Assembly (NCBI GenBank): GCA_052034255.1
Contig: JBPOIU010000032.1
Coordinates: 8,233 to 72,232 of the forward strand
Length of the DNA stretch: 64,000 nt
Direction of reading: 5' to 3'
From: JADJEK01 sp052034255
Lineage (GTDB): Bacteria; Planctomycetota; B15-G4; JADJEK01
Position numbers and translations under genes: made by a program. Each line of letters starts with the position of its first letter. Within the stretch, counting starts at the first letter, position 1. Under the pieces are notes generated by a model. The model saw only the letters and a program-made list of their open reading frames with translations, searched no databases and was not told where the DNA came from. Shown piece by piece: positions 1 to 9,713 of the stretch.

Positions 1-1
1 C

Positions 2-835
2 GCGTTCGAAGTCCCGCGCGGCGATCTGTTCGGGTTCCTCGGCCAGAACGGTGCGGGCAAGACCACGGCGATCCGCATCCTGGCGCGCATGCTGAAGCCC
101 GATGCGGGCCGCGCCTCGCTGCTCGGTCAAGACGTGTGGACCACGCCGCCGGAGCGCCTGTTTTGCGGCACCGGGTTCCTGATCGAAGCGCCCGCGTTCC
201 TGCCCTACATGGACGGCCTCGCCAACTTGATGGTCCATGCGCGCCTGCTCGGGTTGCGCGACGCCGAACCGCGGTGCGCGCGCCAGCTCGAGCGCTTCGG
301 CCTCGCTTCGGCCGCGCGGCGCAAGGTCGGGGGTTACTCGCTCGGCATGCGCCAGCGCCTGTGCCTTGCGCAAGCGTTCCTCGGCGAACCCGAGTTGCTC
401 GTGCTCGACGAACCCGTCAACGGTCTGGATCCCGGCGGGATCGCCGACGTGCGTGAGCTGTTGCGCGAGGAGCAGCGGCGCGGAGCCACGGTGTTCTTGT
501 CGAGCCATCTGCTCGCCGAAGTCGAAGTGCTCTGCAACCGCGTCGCGGTGATCGATCGCGGTCGCGTGGTCGCGCAAGGCACCGTCGAGCAATTGGTCCA
601 TGGCGGCGGGGGCGCGCAAGTCCGGACCGGCGACGACGCGCGCGCACGCGCGGTCCTCGAGCGCGCCGGCTTCGCGGTCAAGAACGGGACGGCGGTCGGG
701 TTCGTCGTCGATGGATCCGACGGCGACGTCGCGCGCGCGCTGGCGGCGCTGCACGGCGCCGCGATCGACGTCTACGAAGCGAGCCGCATGCGTCGCTCGC
801 TCGAAGACGTGTACCGCGACTTGACGGGGACATGA
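2..835 (+). CDS. ABC transporter ATP-binding protein, 5'-truncated by window edge
   Basis: This is the ATPase of an ABC-2 type exporter. The frame is already open at base 2 and reads through a Walker A motif (GQNGAGKTT, about bases 38-64), so the ATG at 89 is internal and the true start lies outside the window. The signature SLGMRQRL and the Walker B segment LLVLDEPVNGLDPGG follow, with the switch region SSHLLAEVE. The C-terminal ~80 residues are the accessory tail common in BcrA/CcmA-like ATPases. The stop lies 3 bases before the start of the permease gene, so the two form an operon. The substrate cannot be told. Confidence 0.93.
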   Translation, partial: AFEVPRGDLFGFLGQNGAGKTTAIRILARMLKPDAGRASLLGQDVWTTPPERLFCGTGFLIEAPAFLPYMDGLANLMVHARLLGLRDAEPRCARQLERFGLASAARRKVGGYSLGMRQRLCLAQAFLGEPELLVLDEPVNGLDPGGIADVRELLREEQRRGATVFLSSHLLAEVEVLCNRVAVIDRGRVVAQGTVEQLVHGGGGAQVRTGDDARARAVLERAGFAVKNGTAVGFVVDGSDGDVARALAALHGAAIDVYEASRMRRSLEDVYRDLTGT

Positions 836-838
836 GCG

Positions 839-1657
839 ATGCTCGGCACCGTGGCGCGGATCGAACTCGAGAAGACGTGGAAGCAGCGCACGCTCGCGAT
901 CGCGGTGCTCGTCCTCGTGCCGCTGCTGAAGGGGCTCGCGTTGCTCGAGCTCGCGCATCTGGCGCCCGAGGCGCAGCTCGACGACATCCAGTTGAACGGC
1001 TTCTACCTCGCGGCGCATTCGAGCCGCTGGGTCTGCGCCATCTATGCCGTGCTGTTGTTCGTCGACGCGACGCAGCGCATCGCGGCGGAGGCGGAGCGTG
1101 GGCAGTTGCGCATGACGCTGACGCGGCCGGTGCGACGGTCGACGCTGTACCTCGGCCGGATGCTCGCGCTGGCGGTGATCGTCGTCGCGCTGGTCGGCTT
1201 CGATCTGCTCGCGAGCGTGATCGCCGGCTTCGCGACCCGCGGCTTCTCCGATGTCGCCGACGTCGCGCTGCAAGGCGACCAGTTCGGGGCCGCCGCTCTC
1301 TGGCTCGATCTGTTGCGCGCGTATGCGCTTTCCGCGTGTGGCCTGATCGCGGTCGCGGCATGCGGGCTGTGGCTGTCCGCCAGCTTCCGCCGCGGCATCA
1401 CCGCACTCACCACCGGCCTGCTGTTGTTCGCGGGCGCATCGCTGTTCGCCGTGGTGTTCGGCGATCCGCTGGCTTCGCTACTCCCGACGACATGGGTGTG
1501 GCGACCGCTCGAGACACTCGAGAAGCTGACCTCCGGCACCAGCCTGTTCCGCACGCCCGGCGAGACGTTGCTCGCGCTCGCCGCTTGTGGCGGTTGCTGT
1601 GTCCTGGCGCTCATCGGCGGCGCCGCGCGATTCGGGATGCGGGAGCACGGGGAATAG
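839..1657 (+). CDS. ABC-2 type transporter permease
   Basis: A 272-residue integral membrane protein with about six hydrophobic segments (near residues 20-40, 60-80, 100-125, 150-180, 185-205 and 240-260). This matches the usual topology of an ABC-2 permease partner. It starts 3 bases after the ATPase stop and is almost certainly its membrane subunit. No substrate-specific signature is visible; antibiotic, lipid or Nos/Gld-type export are all possible. The next gene is unrelated. Confidence 0.85.
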   Translation: MLGTVARIELEKTWKQRTLAIAVLVLVPLLKGLALLELAHLAPEAQLDDIQLNGFYLAAHSSRWVCAIYAVLLFVDATQRIAAEAERGQLRMTLTRPVRRSTLYLGRMLALAVIVVALVGFDLLASVIAGFATRGFSDVADVALQGDQFGAAALWLDLLRAYALSACGLIAVAACGLWLSASFRRGITALTTGLLLFAGASLFAVVFGDPLASLLPTTWVWRPLETLEKLTSGTSLFRTPGETLLALAACGGCCVLALIGGAARFGMREHGE

Positions 1658-1705
1658 GGGGCGCGACGGTCCCGAGGGACTGATCCGGGGTAACCTCCGC
1701 CTCGC

Positions 1706-2824
1706 ATGAACCTCACCTCCCTGACCTCCGCTCTCCAAACCCTTGCCCCGCTCGATCTCGCCGCCGACTGGGACAACGTCGGTTGGATCGTCGAGTGTCC
1801 GCGTGACGCGCGCATCACCCGCGTGCTGGTCACCCTCGACCTCACCGATGCCGTGGTCGCCGAAGCGGTCGCGACGAAGGCGTCCGTCGTCGTCGCGTAT
1901 CACCCGCCGGTGTTCTCGGGGTTGAAGCGACTGACCGACGCGGATCCGGTGGGGCGGCGCGTACTCGCCTGCGTGCGCGCCGGGATCGGCGTATACGCGC
2001 CGCATACCGCGCTCGACGCGGTCGAAGGTGGCGTCAACGATTGGCTCGCCGACGGGCTCGGCAAGGGCTCGCGGTCCGTGATCGACGCGACGCAATCGCT
2101 CGCCTCCACGGAGCACGTGAAGGTCGTCGTGTTCGTTCCGGAGTCGCATCTCGACGAGATGCGCGACGCCCTCGCCGATGCCGGAGCGGGCCGCATCGGG
2201 GCATACACGCACTGTTCCTTCGCGATTCCGGGCACCGGATCGTTCTTCGGCACCGACGCGACGAACCCCGTCGTCGGCAAGAAAGGCCGGCTCGAGTTCG
2301 CGCCCGAAGTGCGGCTCGAGATGGTCGCATCCGAGTCTGCCTTGCCCGCGATCGCGGCCGCGCTGCGCTTGAACCACCCGTACGAGGAGCCGGCGTGGGA
2401 AGTCGTGCGCCTGGTCGCGAAGGCGTCGGCGCGCACGGGGCAGGGTCGGTTCGTCACGCTCGATGGTCCGACGCCCCTGGCGACGCTCGTGAAACGCGTC
2501 AAAGCCCGGCTCGGCGTGAAGTCCGTGCACGTCGCGATGGCCCCGCGTCACGCGCGCGGTTCGGTCAGGAGCATCGCGCTGTGCGCGGGCGCCGGGGGCT
2601 CCGTGCTCGAGTCGGTCACGGCCGACGTGTTGTGGACCGGCGAGATGCGCCATCACGACGTGTTGGCGGCGCTTTCGCGCGGCAGCAGCGTCATCGTCGC
2701 GGGTCACGCGGAAACCGAGCGGCCGTACCTCCCGGTGTTCGCGAAGACCCTCGCGAACGCACTCGGCCGTGGGGTTCGCGTGCGCGTCGCCGCGTCCGAT
2801 CGCGGTCCGTTCACGATGACGTGA
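1706..2824 (+). CDS. Nif3-like dinuclear metal centre protein
   Basis: A 372-residue Nif3/YbgI family protein (also annotated GTP cyclohydrolase I type 2 homologue), whose role is poorly defined. The metal-site motifs are visible: YHPPVF near residue 65, PHTALD near 99 and GHAETER near the C-terminus. The first motif reads YHPP rather than the bacterial HH pair, resembling the eukaryotic NIF3L1 form as I recall it. Residues ~128-225 form the PII/CutA-like inserted domain found in the long subfamily. The gene converges on exonuclease III, leaving only 12 bases between the two stop codons. Confidence 0.9.
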   Translation: MNLTSLTSALQTLAPLDLAADWDNVGWIVECPRDARITRVLVTLDLTDAVVAEAVATKASVVVAYHPPVFSGLKRLTDADPVGRRVLACVRAGIGVYAPHTALDAVEGGVNDWLADGLGKGSRSVIDATQSLASTEHVKVVVFVPESHLDEMRDALADAGAGRIGAYTHCSFAIPGTGSFFGTDATNPVVGKKGRLEFAPEVRLEMVASESALPAIAAALRLNHPYEEPAWEVVRLVAKASARTGQGRFVTLDGPTPLATLVKRVKARLGVKSVHVAMAPRHARGSVRSIALCAGAGGSVLESVTADVLWTGEMRHHDVLAALSRGSSVIVAGHAETERPYLPVFAKTLANALGRGVRVRVAASDRGPFTMT

Positions 2825-2836
2825 GTCCTCGTCGCA

Positions 2837-3646
2837 TCAACGCGCGCGCAACGCCTTCGCGTCGATGTCCACGCCGACCGGGCAATGGTCGCTGCCCTGG
2901 ATCTCGGGCCACAGGAACGCATCCTTCACGTGCTTCATCGCACCCGGCGATGCGAGCACGTAGTCGATGCGCCAGCCGATGTTCTTCGCGCGCACGCCGA
3001 AGCGTTGGCTCCACCACGAGTACGCGTCCTTGGCTTCGGGATGCAGCGCGCGAAACGTGTCGGTCCAGCCCGAACGGATCCAGCGGTCGAACTCCTCGCG
3101 CTCTTCGGGCAGGAAGCCGCTGGTCTTGGCGTTCTCCTTCGGCCGCGCGAGGTCGATCTCGCGGTGCGCGGTGTTGAAGTCGCCGAGCACGAGGATGGGT
3201 CGACCTGCCTTGCGCTCGGGCTCGAGGCGCTCGAACAGGTGGCGGTAGAACTCGAGCTTGAACGGGACGCGACCGTTGTCGCGGTCCTTGCCGCTGCCGT
3301 TCGGGAAGTACCCGTTCACGATCAGCAGTTGCCCGAGGTGCGCGAAGAGCAGGCGACCCTCGGCGTCGAACCCGTCGTGTCCGACCGTGGTCTCGACCCG
3401 TTCCGGCGCGAGTCGCGAATACAGAGCCACGCCGCTGTAGCCCTTGCGCTGCGCGGACACGAAGTGCGCATGGAAGCCCGCCGGCTGGCGGAGCGGTTCC
3501 GGGACTTGGCTCGCTTCGACGCGGATTTCCTGCAGAGCGAGGACATGCAACGGATCGCGCGCGAGGAAGGAGTCGAAGCCCTTCTGCGCGATCGACCGCA
3601 GTCCGTTGACGTTCCAGGACACGATGCGGAGCGGGGAGGTGGCCAT
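2837..3646 (-). CDS. xth: Exodeoxyribonuclease III / AP endonuclease
   Basis: A 269-residue Xth/ExoA enzyme that cleaves DNA at abasic sites and degrades 3' ends during base-excision repair. Family motifs appear in order: SWNVNGLRS near the N-terminus, LQEIRVE, LGDFNTAHREIDLA, NIGWRIDYVL and GSDHCPVG at the end, which carry the catalytic Asn, Glu, Asp and His. I chose the ATG at 3646 (MATSPLRIVS) because it gives the standard length. The frame is open upstream to 4057, but that part has no family similarity and overlaps the oppositely oriented kinase gene. Confidence 0.95.
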   Translation of the reverse strand: MATSPLRIVSWNVNGLRSIAQKGFDSFLARDPLHVLALQEIRVEASQVPEPLRQPAGFHAHFVSAQRKGYSGVALYSRLAPERVETTVGHDGFDAEGRLLFAHLGQLLIVNGYFPNGSGKDRDNGRVPFKLEFYRHLFERLEPERKAGRPILVLGDFNTAHREIDLARPKENAKTSGFLPEEREEFDRWIRSGWTDTFRALHPEAKDAYSWWSQRFGVRAKNIGWRIDYVLASPGAMKHVKDAFLWPEIQGSDHCPVGVDIDAKALRAR

Positions 3647-3890
3647 GCGGGAGCTCGTGTAGCAACGGTGAGCGAGGGAATCGAGACTCGACCACCGTTC
3701 AATCCTGAAGCCCGTCCCCCGCGACGGGTGACAGCAGGAATTCAGGAAGCAGGGAGATGCGCGGCCGCCCGCACATCCTCGGGGGCCCCGCACCTTCCCC
3801 GACTCCAGATCTCTCTCCCGAAAAGCCGATCCCGTCCGGAGTTCGCGCAATCGGGGCTCGACGTGCGGCCCCTCTCGAACCTGGACGCCG

Positions 3891-6470
3891 ATGACCCTGC
3901 GCCTGCAGACGCGTTTCTTGTCGTTGATGTTCGCCCTGAGCGCGGTCTTCGCGGTCGGGCTCGTCGTCGTCCGCTCCGAACAGCGCCACTCGTTGCATCG
4001 ACTGCTCGAAGTCCAGCGCGTCGAACTCGAGACCACCATCGCCACGTTGCTGCGCACGCGATCGACGCAACTGCGGACGTTCGCGAACGACTACTCCATG
4101 TGGGACGAGATGGTCGAGTTCACGCGCACGCGGAACGCGACGTGGGCCGACGAAAACGTCGCGGTCGGAGTGGAGACGTTCGACGCCGATGGAGCCTGGG
4201 TGCTCGATGCGGACCTGAACCCGCTCTATGCCGTCGTCGGGCTGGAATCGCCGCAGTCCCTCGCGCTGCTGCCGATCGACCGCGATGCATTGCGGTCACT
4301 GCTGATCGACCACCGCGATTGGTTCCCGCACTTCTTCGCGCGCAAGGACGACTTGATCAGCGAGTACCTGATCGCGCCGATTCAACCGGGAACCGACACG
4401 GGGCGAGCGACACCGCCGCACGGGTTCCTCGTGGTGGCCCGCGCCTGGGACTCCGCCGAGGTCGAAGCCGTCGGTGCGCTGGTGCGCGGCCGCGCCTCGT
4501 TGCACGACGAGCTCCCCGCCGAACGCGCGCCCGAAGGCGACGATCCGACGAACATCGTCATTCAGCGTGATCTGCTCGGCATCGACGGGACTCGCATCGG
4601 GAGCCTGCACTTCGACGTGCGCTCGCCGTTCATCGCCGCGGCTCAGACCGAAGTCGATCGCGTACTGCTGACCAGCACGACGTTCGCGTTGTTCTGCGTC
4701 GTCCTCGTCGTCGTGTTCTTCGTGCGCTGGGTGAATCTACCGCTGCGGCGCATCGTGGACGCGTTGCGGCGCAACTCGGTCGCGCACCTCGGACGCGTCC
4801 GGACCCTCGCCCATGAGTACGGCGCGCTGACGACCTTGATCGAGCGCTCGATCCGACATCGGGACGAACTCACGCGTGAGATCGACGAACGGCGGCGCAT
4901 GGAAGCCGAGGTCGTGCGAGCACGCGATCGCGCGGAGCACGCGAACGCGGCGAAGAGTCAGTTCCTCGCCAACATGAGCCACGAGATCCGGACGCCGTTG
5001 AACGGTGTTCTCGGCATGGCTCGCCTGCTGCTCGACACGCCGCTCGACGAAGAGCAGCGCGACCTCGCCAGCACGATTCGCTCGTCGGGCGAAGCGCTGC
5101 TCGGCGTGCTGAACGACGTGCTCGACTTCTCGAAGATCGAAGCCGGCAAGCTGACGATCGAATCCGTGGCGATGTCGCCGCGCCGCATCCTCGACGAAAC
5201 GGTCCAGCTGTTCTCGGCTGCCGCGCAAGGCAAGGGCTTGGCGCTGTTCGCGGATCTCGATGCTTCGCTGCCGGCGTTCGTGGCCGGTGATCCGCTACGT
5301 CTGCGCCAGATCGCGTCGAACCTGGTCGGCAACGCGATCAAGTTCACGCAGCGCGGCCAAGTCGTCCTGCGCGCATCGCTGCTGGAGTCGAACGAGTCCG
5401 ACGTCCTGCTCGCGATCGAGGTCGAGGACACCGGGATCGGCATTCCGCCCGAGTACATCGGCCAGTTGTTCGAAGCGTTCTCGCAGGCGGACGGCAGCAC
5501 GTCCCGCCGATTCGGTGGCACCGGGCTCGGTCTCGCGATCAGTAAGCGCTTGGTGACGCTGATGGGCGGCGTCATCGAAGCGCGCAGCACCGTCGGCAAA
5601 GGCACGACGTTCCGCTTCACCGTGCGTTGCGCGCCGATGCAGGCCGCCACATCCCCGGTCACGAACGCCGCGCTCCGCGGGCGCGTCATCGTGATCGCCG
5701 ATTCCCTTGGCGAGCGGCGCGCCGTGCTGAGCAAGCGTGTGCGGGAACTCGGCGCGGACGTCGTCGTCGCCGACGTCGATCCCGCCGCATGCGCTGCGCT
5801 TGTCGGAGGCGGGGCGCACGTCGCGATCGTCGCCGTCGAATCGGATCAGCGCGCGGCGCTGGCGTGTTTCGAGGCGATCACGCGCGCGTCGTCGACGACG
5901 AAATGCATGGCGCTGGCGCCGTTCGGGACGCGCCTCGATGCCTCGCATCCCGGGGCGCGAGCCGTCGAGTCGACCCTCGCGCTGCCGTGGACGTCGGATC
6001 TGCTGCAGAGCCGCCTCGCCGGCCTGTTCGTGGTGCCGAGCCGCTTGCCGGTCAGCGCGTCGACCGTCGAAGGACACGGCCGGCCGAAGCCGAGCGTGTT
6101 GCTCGCCGAAGACAACCCGGTCAATCAGAAAGTCGCCGCGAAGATGCTCGAGCGGCTCGGACTGCGTTGCGAGGTCGTCGGCAATGGCCGGCTCGCCGTC
6201 GAGGCCGCGCTCCGGACGCGTTTCGACTTGATCCTGATGGACTGTCAGATGCCGGAGATGGACGGGTACGAAGCGACGGCGGCGCTCCGCGCGTTGGAGA
6301 GCGCTGGCGCCGAGCGCATGACGATCGTCGCGATGACGGCGAACTCGATGTCCAGTGATCGGTTCCGCTGTCTGGGCGCGGGGATGGACGACTACGTCGC
6401 GAAGCCCGTGGATTTCGAAGTGCTGCGGGCGACGCTCGCGAAGTACTTGCCGGTGGCGGCGGTGGTCTGA
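3891..6470 (+). CDS. CHASE4 hybrid sensor histidine kinase with response-regulator domain
   Basis: An 859-residue membrane sensor kinase. Order: TM1 (~9-27); an extracytoplasmic CHASE4-like sensor (~50-255, with FANDYSMWDEM); TM2 (~263-280); a HAMP-like linker; HisKA with phospho-acceptor His364 in NMSHEIRTPLNG; HATPase with DTGIGIPP and GGTGLGLAI; a degenerate receiver (~597-712); and a C-terminal receiver with phospho-Asp784 (LMDCQMPEMDG) and Lys838. The middle receiver-like segment has no obvious phospho-Asp. No separate response regulator lies nearby, so the signal probably passes to a distant phosphotransfer protein. The ligand is unknown. Confidence 0.95.
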   Translation: MTLRLQTRFLSLMFALSAVFAVGLVVVRSEQRHSLHRLLEVQRVELETTIATLLRTRSTQLRTFANDYSMWDEMVEFTRTRNATWADENVAVGVETFDADGAWVLDADLNPLYAVVGLESPQSLALLPIDRDALRSLLIDHRDWFPHFFARKDDLISEYLIAPIQPGTDTGRATPPHGFLVVARAWDSAEVEAVGALVRGRASLHDELPAERAPEGDDPTNIVIQRDLLGIDGTRIGSLHFDVRSPFIAAAQTEVDRVLLTSTTFALFCVVLVVVFFVRWVNLPLRRIVDALRRNSVAHLGRVRTLAHEYGALTTLIERSIRHRDELTREIDERRRMEAEVVRARDRAEHANAAKSQFLANMSHEIRTPLNGVLGMARLLLDTPLDEEQRDLASTIRSSGEALLGVLNDVLDFSKIEAGKLTIESVAMSPRRILDETVQLFSAAAQGKGLALFADLDASLPAFVAGDPLRLRQIASNLVGNAIKFTQRGQVVLRASLLESNESDVLLAIEVEDTGIGIPPEYIGQLFEAFSQADGSTSRRFGGTGLGLAISKRLVTLMGGVIEARSTVGKGTTFRFTVRCAPMQAATSPVTNAALRGRVIVIADSLGERRAVLSKRVRELGADVVVADVDPAACAALVGGGAHVAIVAVESDQRAALACFEAITRASSTTKCMALAPFGTRLDASHPGARAVESTLALPWTSDLLQSRLAGLFVVPSRLPVSASTVEGHGRPKPSVLLAEDNPVNQKVAAKMLERLGLRCEVVGNGRLAVEAALRTRFDLILMDCQMPEMDGYEATAALRALESAGAERMTIVAMTANSMSSDRFRCLGAGMDDYVAKPVDFEVLRATLAKYLPVAAVV

Positions 6471-6541
6471 ACGAAGGGCTCCACCCGCGCTGGTTTGCGC
6501 ATGGCCCGGCTACAGTGCCCCGCCAAGGAGCCCCTCCCTCC

Positions 6542-8458
6542 ATGGACATGCCGGAAACTCTCTACACCCGCTTCGTCGACGGTCTGAACACTGACTACGA
6601 ACGCCTCCACACCGCCAAGGAGGACGCATTCTGGGCGGCGTACATGGGGCTGCTGCCGGACGCCGAGATGGCGCGCGCGGACCTCGTGGAAAAGGACAAC
6701 GCGTGGAAGCGATTCCTCGCGGATCCGGCGCGACTCGAGCAGGTTCGCGAGCTCATCCAGCGCGGGCAGGACGCTTGGAACGACGACGACGACGACGTCG
6801 AGATCCCGACCGCCGAAGAGGCGACGGCGCTCGACGGTTGGCTGGCGACGTTCGAAGCGCACGTGATCGAGAGCAAGGCGGCGCAGAAGCTGCACGAAGA
6901 GATCACGCACGACGAAGGTGCGTTGGCGACCGCGCGCGGGGGCATGAAGCTCGGCTACACCGGCGCCGACGGCACGTTCGTGCCCGCGAGTTCGGTGCGC
7001 CTCGGCGTGCTGTTGTCGAACGACAAGGACGAAGCCGTCCGCCGCGCCGCGTGGGAAGGGCTGCGCTCGATCGAGCAGTTCGTGCTCGACCACGGTTTCC
7101 TCGAGATCGTGAAGAAGCGCAATCGTCTGGGCCGCATGCTCGGCGGCGAGGACTTCTACGACGCGAACGTGCGCCGCGTGGAAGGCATGACGAAGGAAGA
7201 GGTCTTCGACCTCCTCGACGATCTCGAACGCCGCACGCGCGACCGCGCACAGGAATCGCTCGCCGAATTGAAGAGCAAGCACGGCCCGGCCGTGCTCGAG
7301 CCGTGGAACCTGCGCTACCTCGCGGTCGGCGACATCTCGAACGAGCTCGAACCGTACTTCCCGTTCGACCAGGCGCTCGAGCGGTGGGGTCGCACGTTCA
7401 TGGGTCTCGGCGTCGACTATCGCGGCGCGGAGCTCGTCCTCGATCTCGTCGACCGCAAGGGCAAGTACGAGAACGGCTTCATGCACGGGCCGGTGCCGGC
7501 GTGGAAGCGGTTCGGCACGTTCCGGCCGGCACGCATCCAATTCACGGCGAACGCGATTCCGGGCCTCATGGGCGCGGGCAAGCGCGCGATCGAGACCCTG
7601 TTCCACGAAGGCGGTCACGCGGCGCACTTCGCGAACAACGAAATGCCGGCGCCGTGCTTCGGGCAAGAGTTCGCTCCGTCGTCGGTCGCGTTCGCCGAAA
7701 CGCAGAGCATGTTCTTCGACAGCCTGATCCAGGACGCGGCGTGGCAGACGCGCTACGCGAAGAACAAAGCGGGCGAGACCGTTCCGCTCGATCTCGTCGA
7801 GCGCGCCGTCGCCAAATCGCAGCCGATGAAGGCGTGGGGCGTGCGCGCGATGCTCGCGGTCTGCTACGGCGAGCGCGCGATCTACGAGATCCCCGACGAC
7901 GAACTGACGCCGCGTCGCGTGCTCGACGAATTGCGAGCGATCGAGAAGCGCATGCTGTTCCTCGATCAAGGCGCGCCGCGGCCGATCCTCGCCGTTCCGC
8001 ACCTGCTGTCGGCCGAGAGCTCGGCGTACTACCACGGCTACGTGCTCGCCGACATGGCGGTGCATCAGACGCGCGAGCACTTCCTGAAACGCGACGGTCA
8101 CATCGTCGACAACCCGCGTGTGGCGCCGGAACTGCGGGAGACGTACTGGCGCGAAGGCAACTCGCGGCGCTTCCGTGATTTCATCGAACGCCTGACCGGC
8201 AAGCCGCTGCAGCCGGGCAGCCTCGCGGCGATGCTGAACCAGACCGTCGACGAGGCGGTCGAGCGTCAACTCGCGATGGCGTTGCGCATGCAGCGCGTGC
8301 CGGAATCGCGCGCGAAGGTCGACTTGAACGCGCGCATCCGCGTGATGCACGGCAACGAGCGCATCGCGTCCAACGCGGACGGCTCGTTCAAGGAAATGTG
8401 CACCGCGTTCTCGAAGTGGATCAAGAAGCTCGAGAAAGACGCGGCGACGAGCACGTGA
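6542..8458 (+). CDS. M3 family metallopeptidase (oligoendopeptidase-like)
   Basis: A 638-residue cytoplasmic zinc peptidase of the M3/PepF type. The zinc motif HEGGH is at residues 355-359, with a downstream Glu in FAETQSMFF (~386) as third ligand. Overall length fits M3 oligopeptidases. The ATG at 6542 is preceded by AAGGAG (6525-6530) at 11 nt; ATG 6548 is an alternative, and the GTG at 6515 lies upstream of this ribosome-binding site. There is no signal peptide. Its last four bases (GTGA) overlap the start of the SGNH hydrolase gene. Confidence 0.9.
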   Translation: MDMPETLYTRFVDGLNTDYERLHTAKEDAFWAAYMGLLPDAEMARADLVEKDNAWKRFLADPARLEQVRELIQRGQDAWNDDDDDVEIPTAEEATALDGWLATFEAHVIESKAAQKLHEEITHDEGALATARGGMKLGYTGADGTFVPASSVRLGVLLSNDKDEAVRRAAWEGLRSIEQFVLDHGFLEIVKKRNRLGRMLGGEDFYDANVRRVEGMTKEEVFDLLDDLERRTRDRAQESLAELKSKHGPAVLEPWNLRYLAVGDISNELEPYFPFDQALERWGRTFMGLGVDYRGAELVLDLVDRKGKYENGFMHGPVPAWKRFGTFRPARIQFTANAIPGLMGAGKRAIETLFHEGGHAAHFANNEMPAPCFGQEFAPSSVAFAETQSMFFDSLIQDAAWQTRYAKNKAGETVPLDLVERAVAKSQPMKAWGVRAMLAVCYGERAIYEIPDDELTPRRVLDELRAIEKRMLFLDQGAPRPILAVPHLLSAESSAYYHGYVLADMAVHQTREHFLKRDGHIVDNPRVAPELRETYWREGNSRRFRDFIERLTGKPLQPGSLAAMLNQTVDEAVERQLAMALRMQRVPESRAKVDLNARIRVMHGNERIASNADGSFKEMCTAFSKWIKKLEKDAATST

Positions 8459-9642
8459 TCGCGCGCCGGCTGACGCTGCTCGCGGCGACGGTGGGGTTGA
8501 TGCTCGTCGCCGATGCGACGTTGTCGTGGACGGTGCTCGCCGACGGGATGTTGCGCCAGCGGCGCATCGCGCCATTCCATCCGGCGGTCTTCAGCGCCGA
8601 ACAGGCCGCGAGCGCCGTGCGCCTCGCGCAGTCGCAGGACGTGTCGACGACGAACGTGCGCTTCGACGCCGAACTGGGTTGGACCACGCGGGAGTCGTTC
8701 GTCGGTGCGCGGGAGAGCTACGACGCGCTGGGAGCGCGGCGTGGCGCGACCGCCGCCAATGCGCCGGACGCGACGCGCGTGGCGGCGTTCGGCTGTTCGT
8801 TCACGCACGGCGACGAGGTCGCGGACGCGGACGCGTGGTGCGCGCAGCTCGATGCGCTGCGCGCGGACGTCGCGATGTCGAACTTCGGCGTCGGCGCATA
8901 CGGACTCGATCAAGCGTTGTTGCGCTATCGGCGTCTCGCGCCGCAACTCGAGGTCGACGAAGTGTGGCTCGGCCTGATGCCGCGCGCGGCCTTGCGCGTG
9001 GTGTCGATGTATCGGCCCGCGCTGGCGCACGATGACCGCTCGGTCGCGTTGAAGCCGCGCTTCGAGCTCGATGCGCGCGACGAACTCGTGCTCGTGCCGC
9101 TGCCGGTCACGACGGCGGCGGACGTCGGCGCGCTCGTCTCGGCGGGCGACGATCGTTTCGTGCGCGCCCTCGCCTCACACGACGCGTTCGTCGGAGCGTG
9201 GCCCAGTGCGTACGCGCCCTACGGCTCGAGCGTTTGGCACTACAGCTTCGCGGCGCGCTTGCTCGTGACGAAGCTGGAAGGTCGGCCGCGTCCGTACGAG
9301 GCCGCGCTCGAGGATCCGTCGAGTGAGTGTTTCCGCGTGCTGCACGCGATCGTCCTGCGCTTTCGCACCGAGGTCGAAGCGCGCGGCGATCGGTTCCGAC
9401 TGCTGGTGCTGCCGGATCGGCCGAGCCTGGATGGGTTCAAGCGGGCGCGAACCGGAGGGCCCGCCCCCGCGTACGCCACGTTCGTCGACACGTTGCGTGG
9501 CGGCGGAGTCGAAGTGGTCGACGTCACCGAGGCGCTCGCCGCAGCCGACGGTGCGTCCGCGGGGCTGTTCGCGCAGGGCGGCCATTGGTCGGCGGCCGGG
9601 AACCGAGTCGTAGCGGAGCGACTAGCGCGCCTCTTCGACTGA
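8455..9642 (+). CDS. SGNH/GDSL-like hydrolase, membrane-anchored
   Basis: A 395-residue protein with an N-terminal hydrophobic segment (~6-22; signal peptide or anchor) and an SGNH block I-like motif, FGCSFTHGDE, about one third in, followed by NFGVGAYG. A late GGHWSAAGN resembles the catalytic Asp/His block V region, with His present. This points to an esterase or acyltransferase acting outside the membrane; the substrate is unknown. I chose the GTG at 8455, which overlaps the upstream stop as GTGA, because the open frame before it lies inside the peptidase gene. Confidence 0.75.
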   Translation: MIARRLTLLAATVGLMLVADATLSWTVLADGMLRQRRIAPFHPAVFSAEQAASAVRLAQSQDVSTTNVRFDAELGWTTRESFVGARESYDALGARRGATAANAPDATRVAAFGCSFTHGDEVADADAWCAQLDALRADVAMSNFGVGAYGLDQALLRYRRLAPQLEVDEVWLGLMPRAALRVVSMYRPALAHDDRSVALKPRFELDARDELVLVPLPVTTAADVGALVSAGDDRFVRALASHDAFVGAWPSAYAPYGSSVWHYSFAARLLVTKLEGRPRPYEAALEDPSSECFRVLHAIVLRFRTEVEARGDRFRLLVLPDRPSLDGFKRARTGGPAPAYATFVDTLRGGGVEVVDVTEALAAADGASAGLFAQGGHWSAAGNRVVAERLARLFD

Positions 9643-9655
9643 ATGGGGCAAAAGG

Positions 9656-9692
9656 GCAAAAGGGGACAGTCCCCTCATCTGCTCTGTCCCCA
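9656..9692. terminator. Hairpin with GGGGACAGTCCCC palindrome
   Basis: GGGGACAG (9662-9669) pairs with CTGTCCCC (9684-9691). The left arm also contains the self-palindrome GGGGACAGTCCCC (9662-9674), which recurs at 53997 and, as GGGGACTGTCCCC, at 54045. The hairpin lies between the SGNH hydrolase stop and the UbiD gene start and may end upstream transcription. It has no clear U-tract, so it may instead be a dispersed repeat. Confidence 0.5.
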
Positions 9693-9713
9693 GTTCGCTA
9701 CCTTGCGCGCGTC

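Noticed and set aside
3647..4057. Longer N-terminus for exonuclease III
   Set aside because: The extension overlaps the start of the oppositely oriented kinase gene and has no family similarity.
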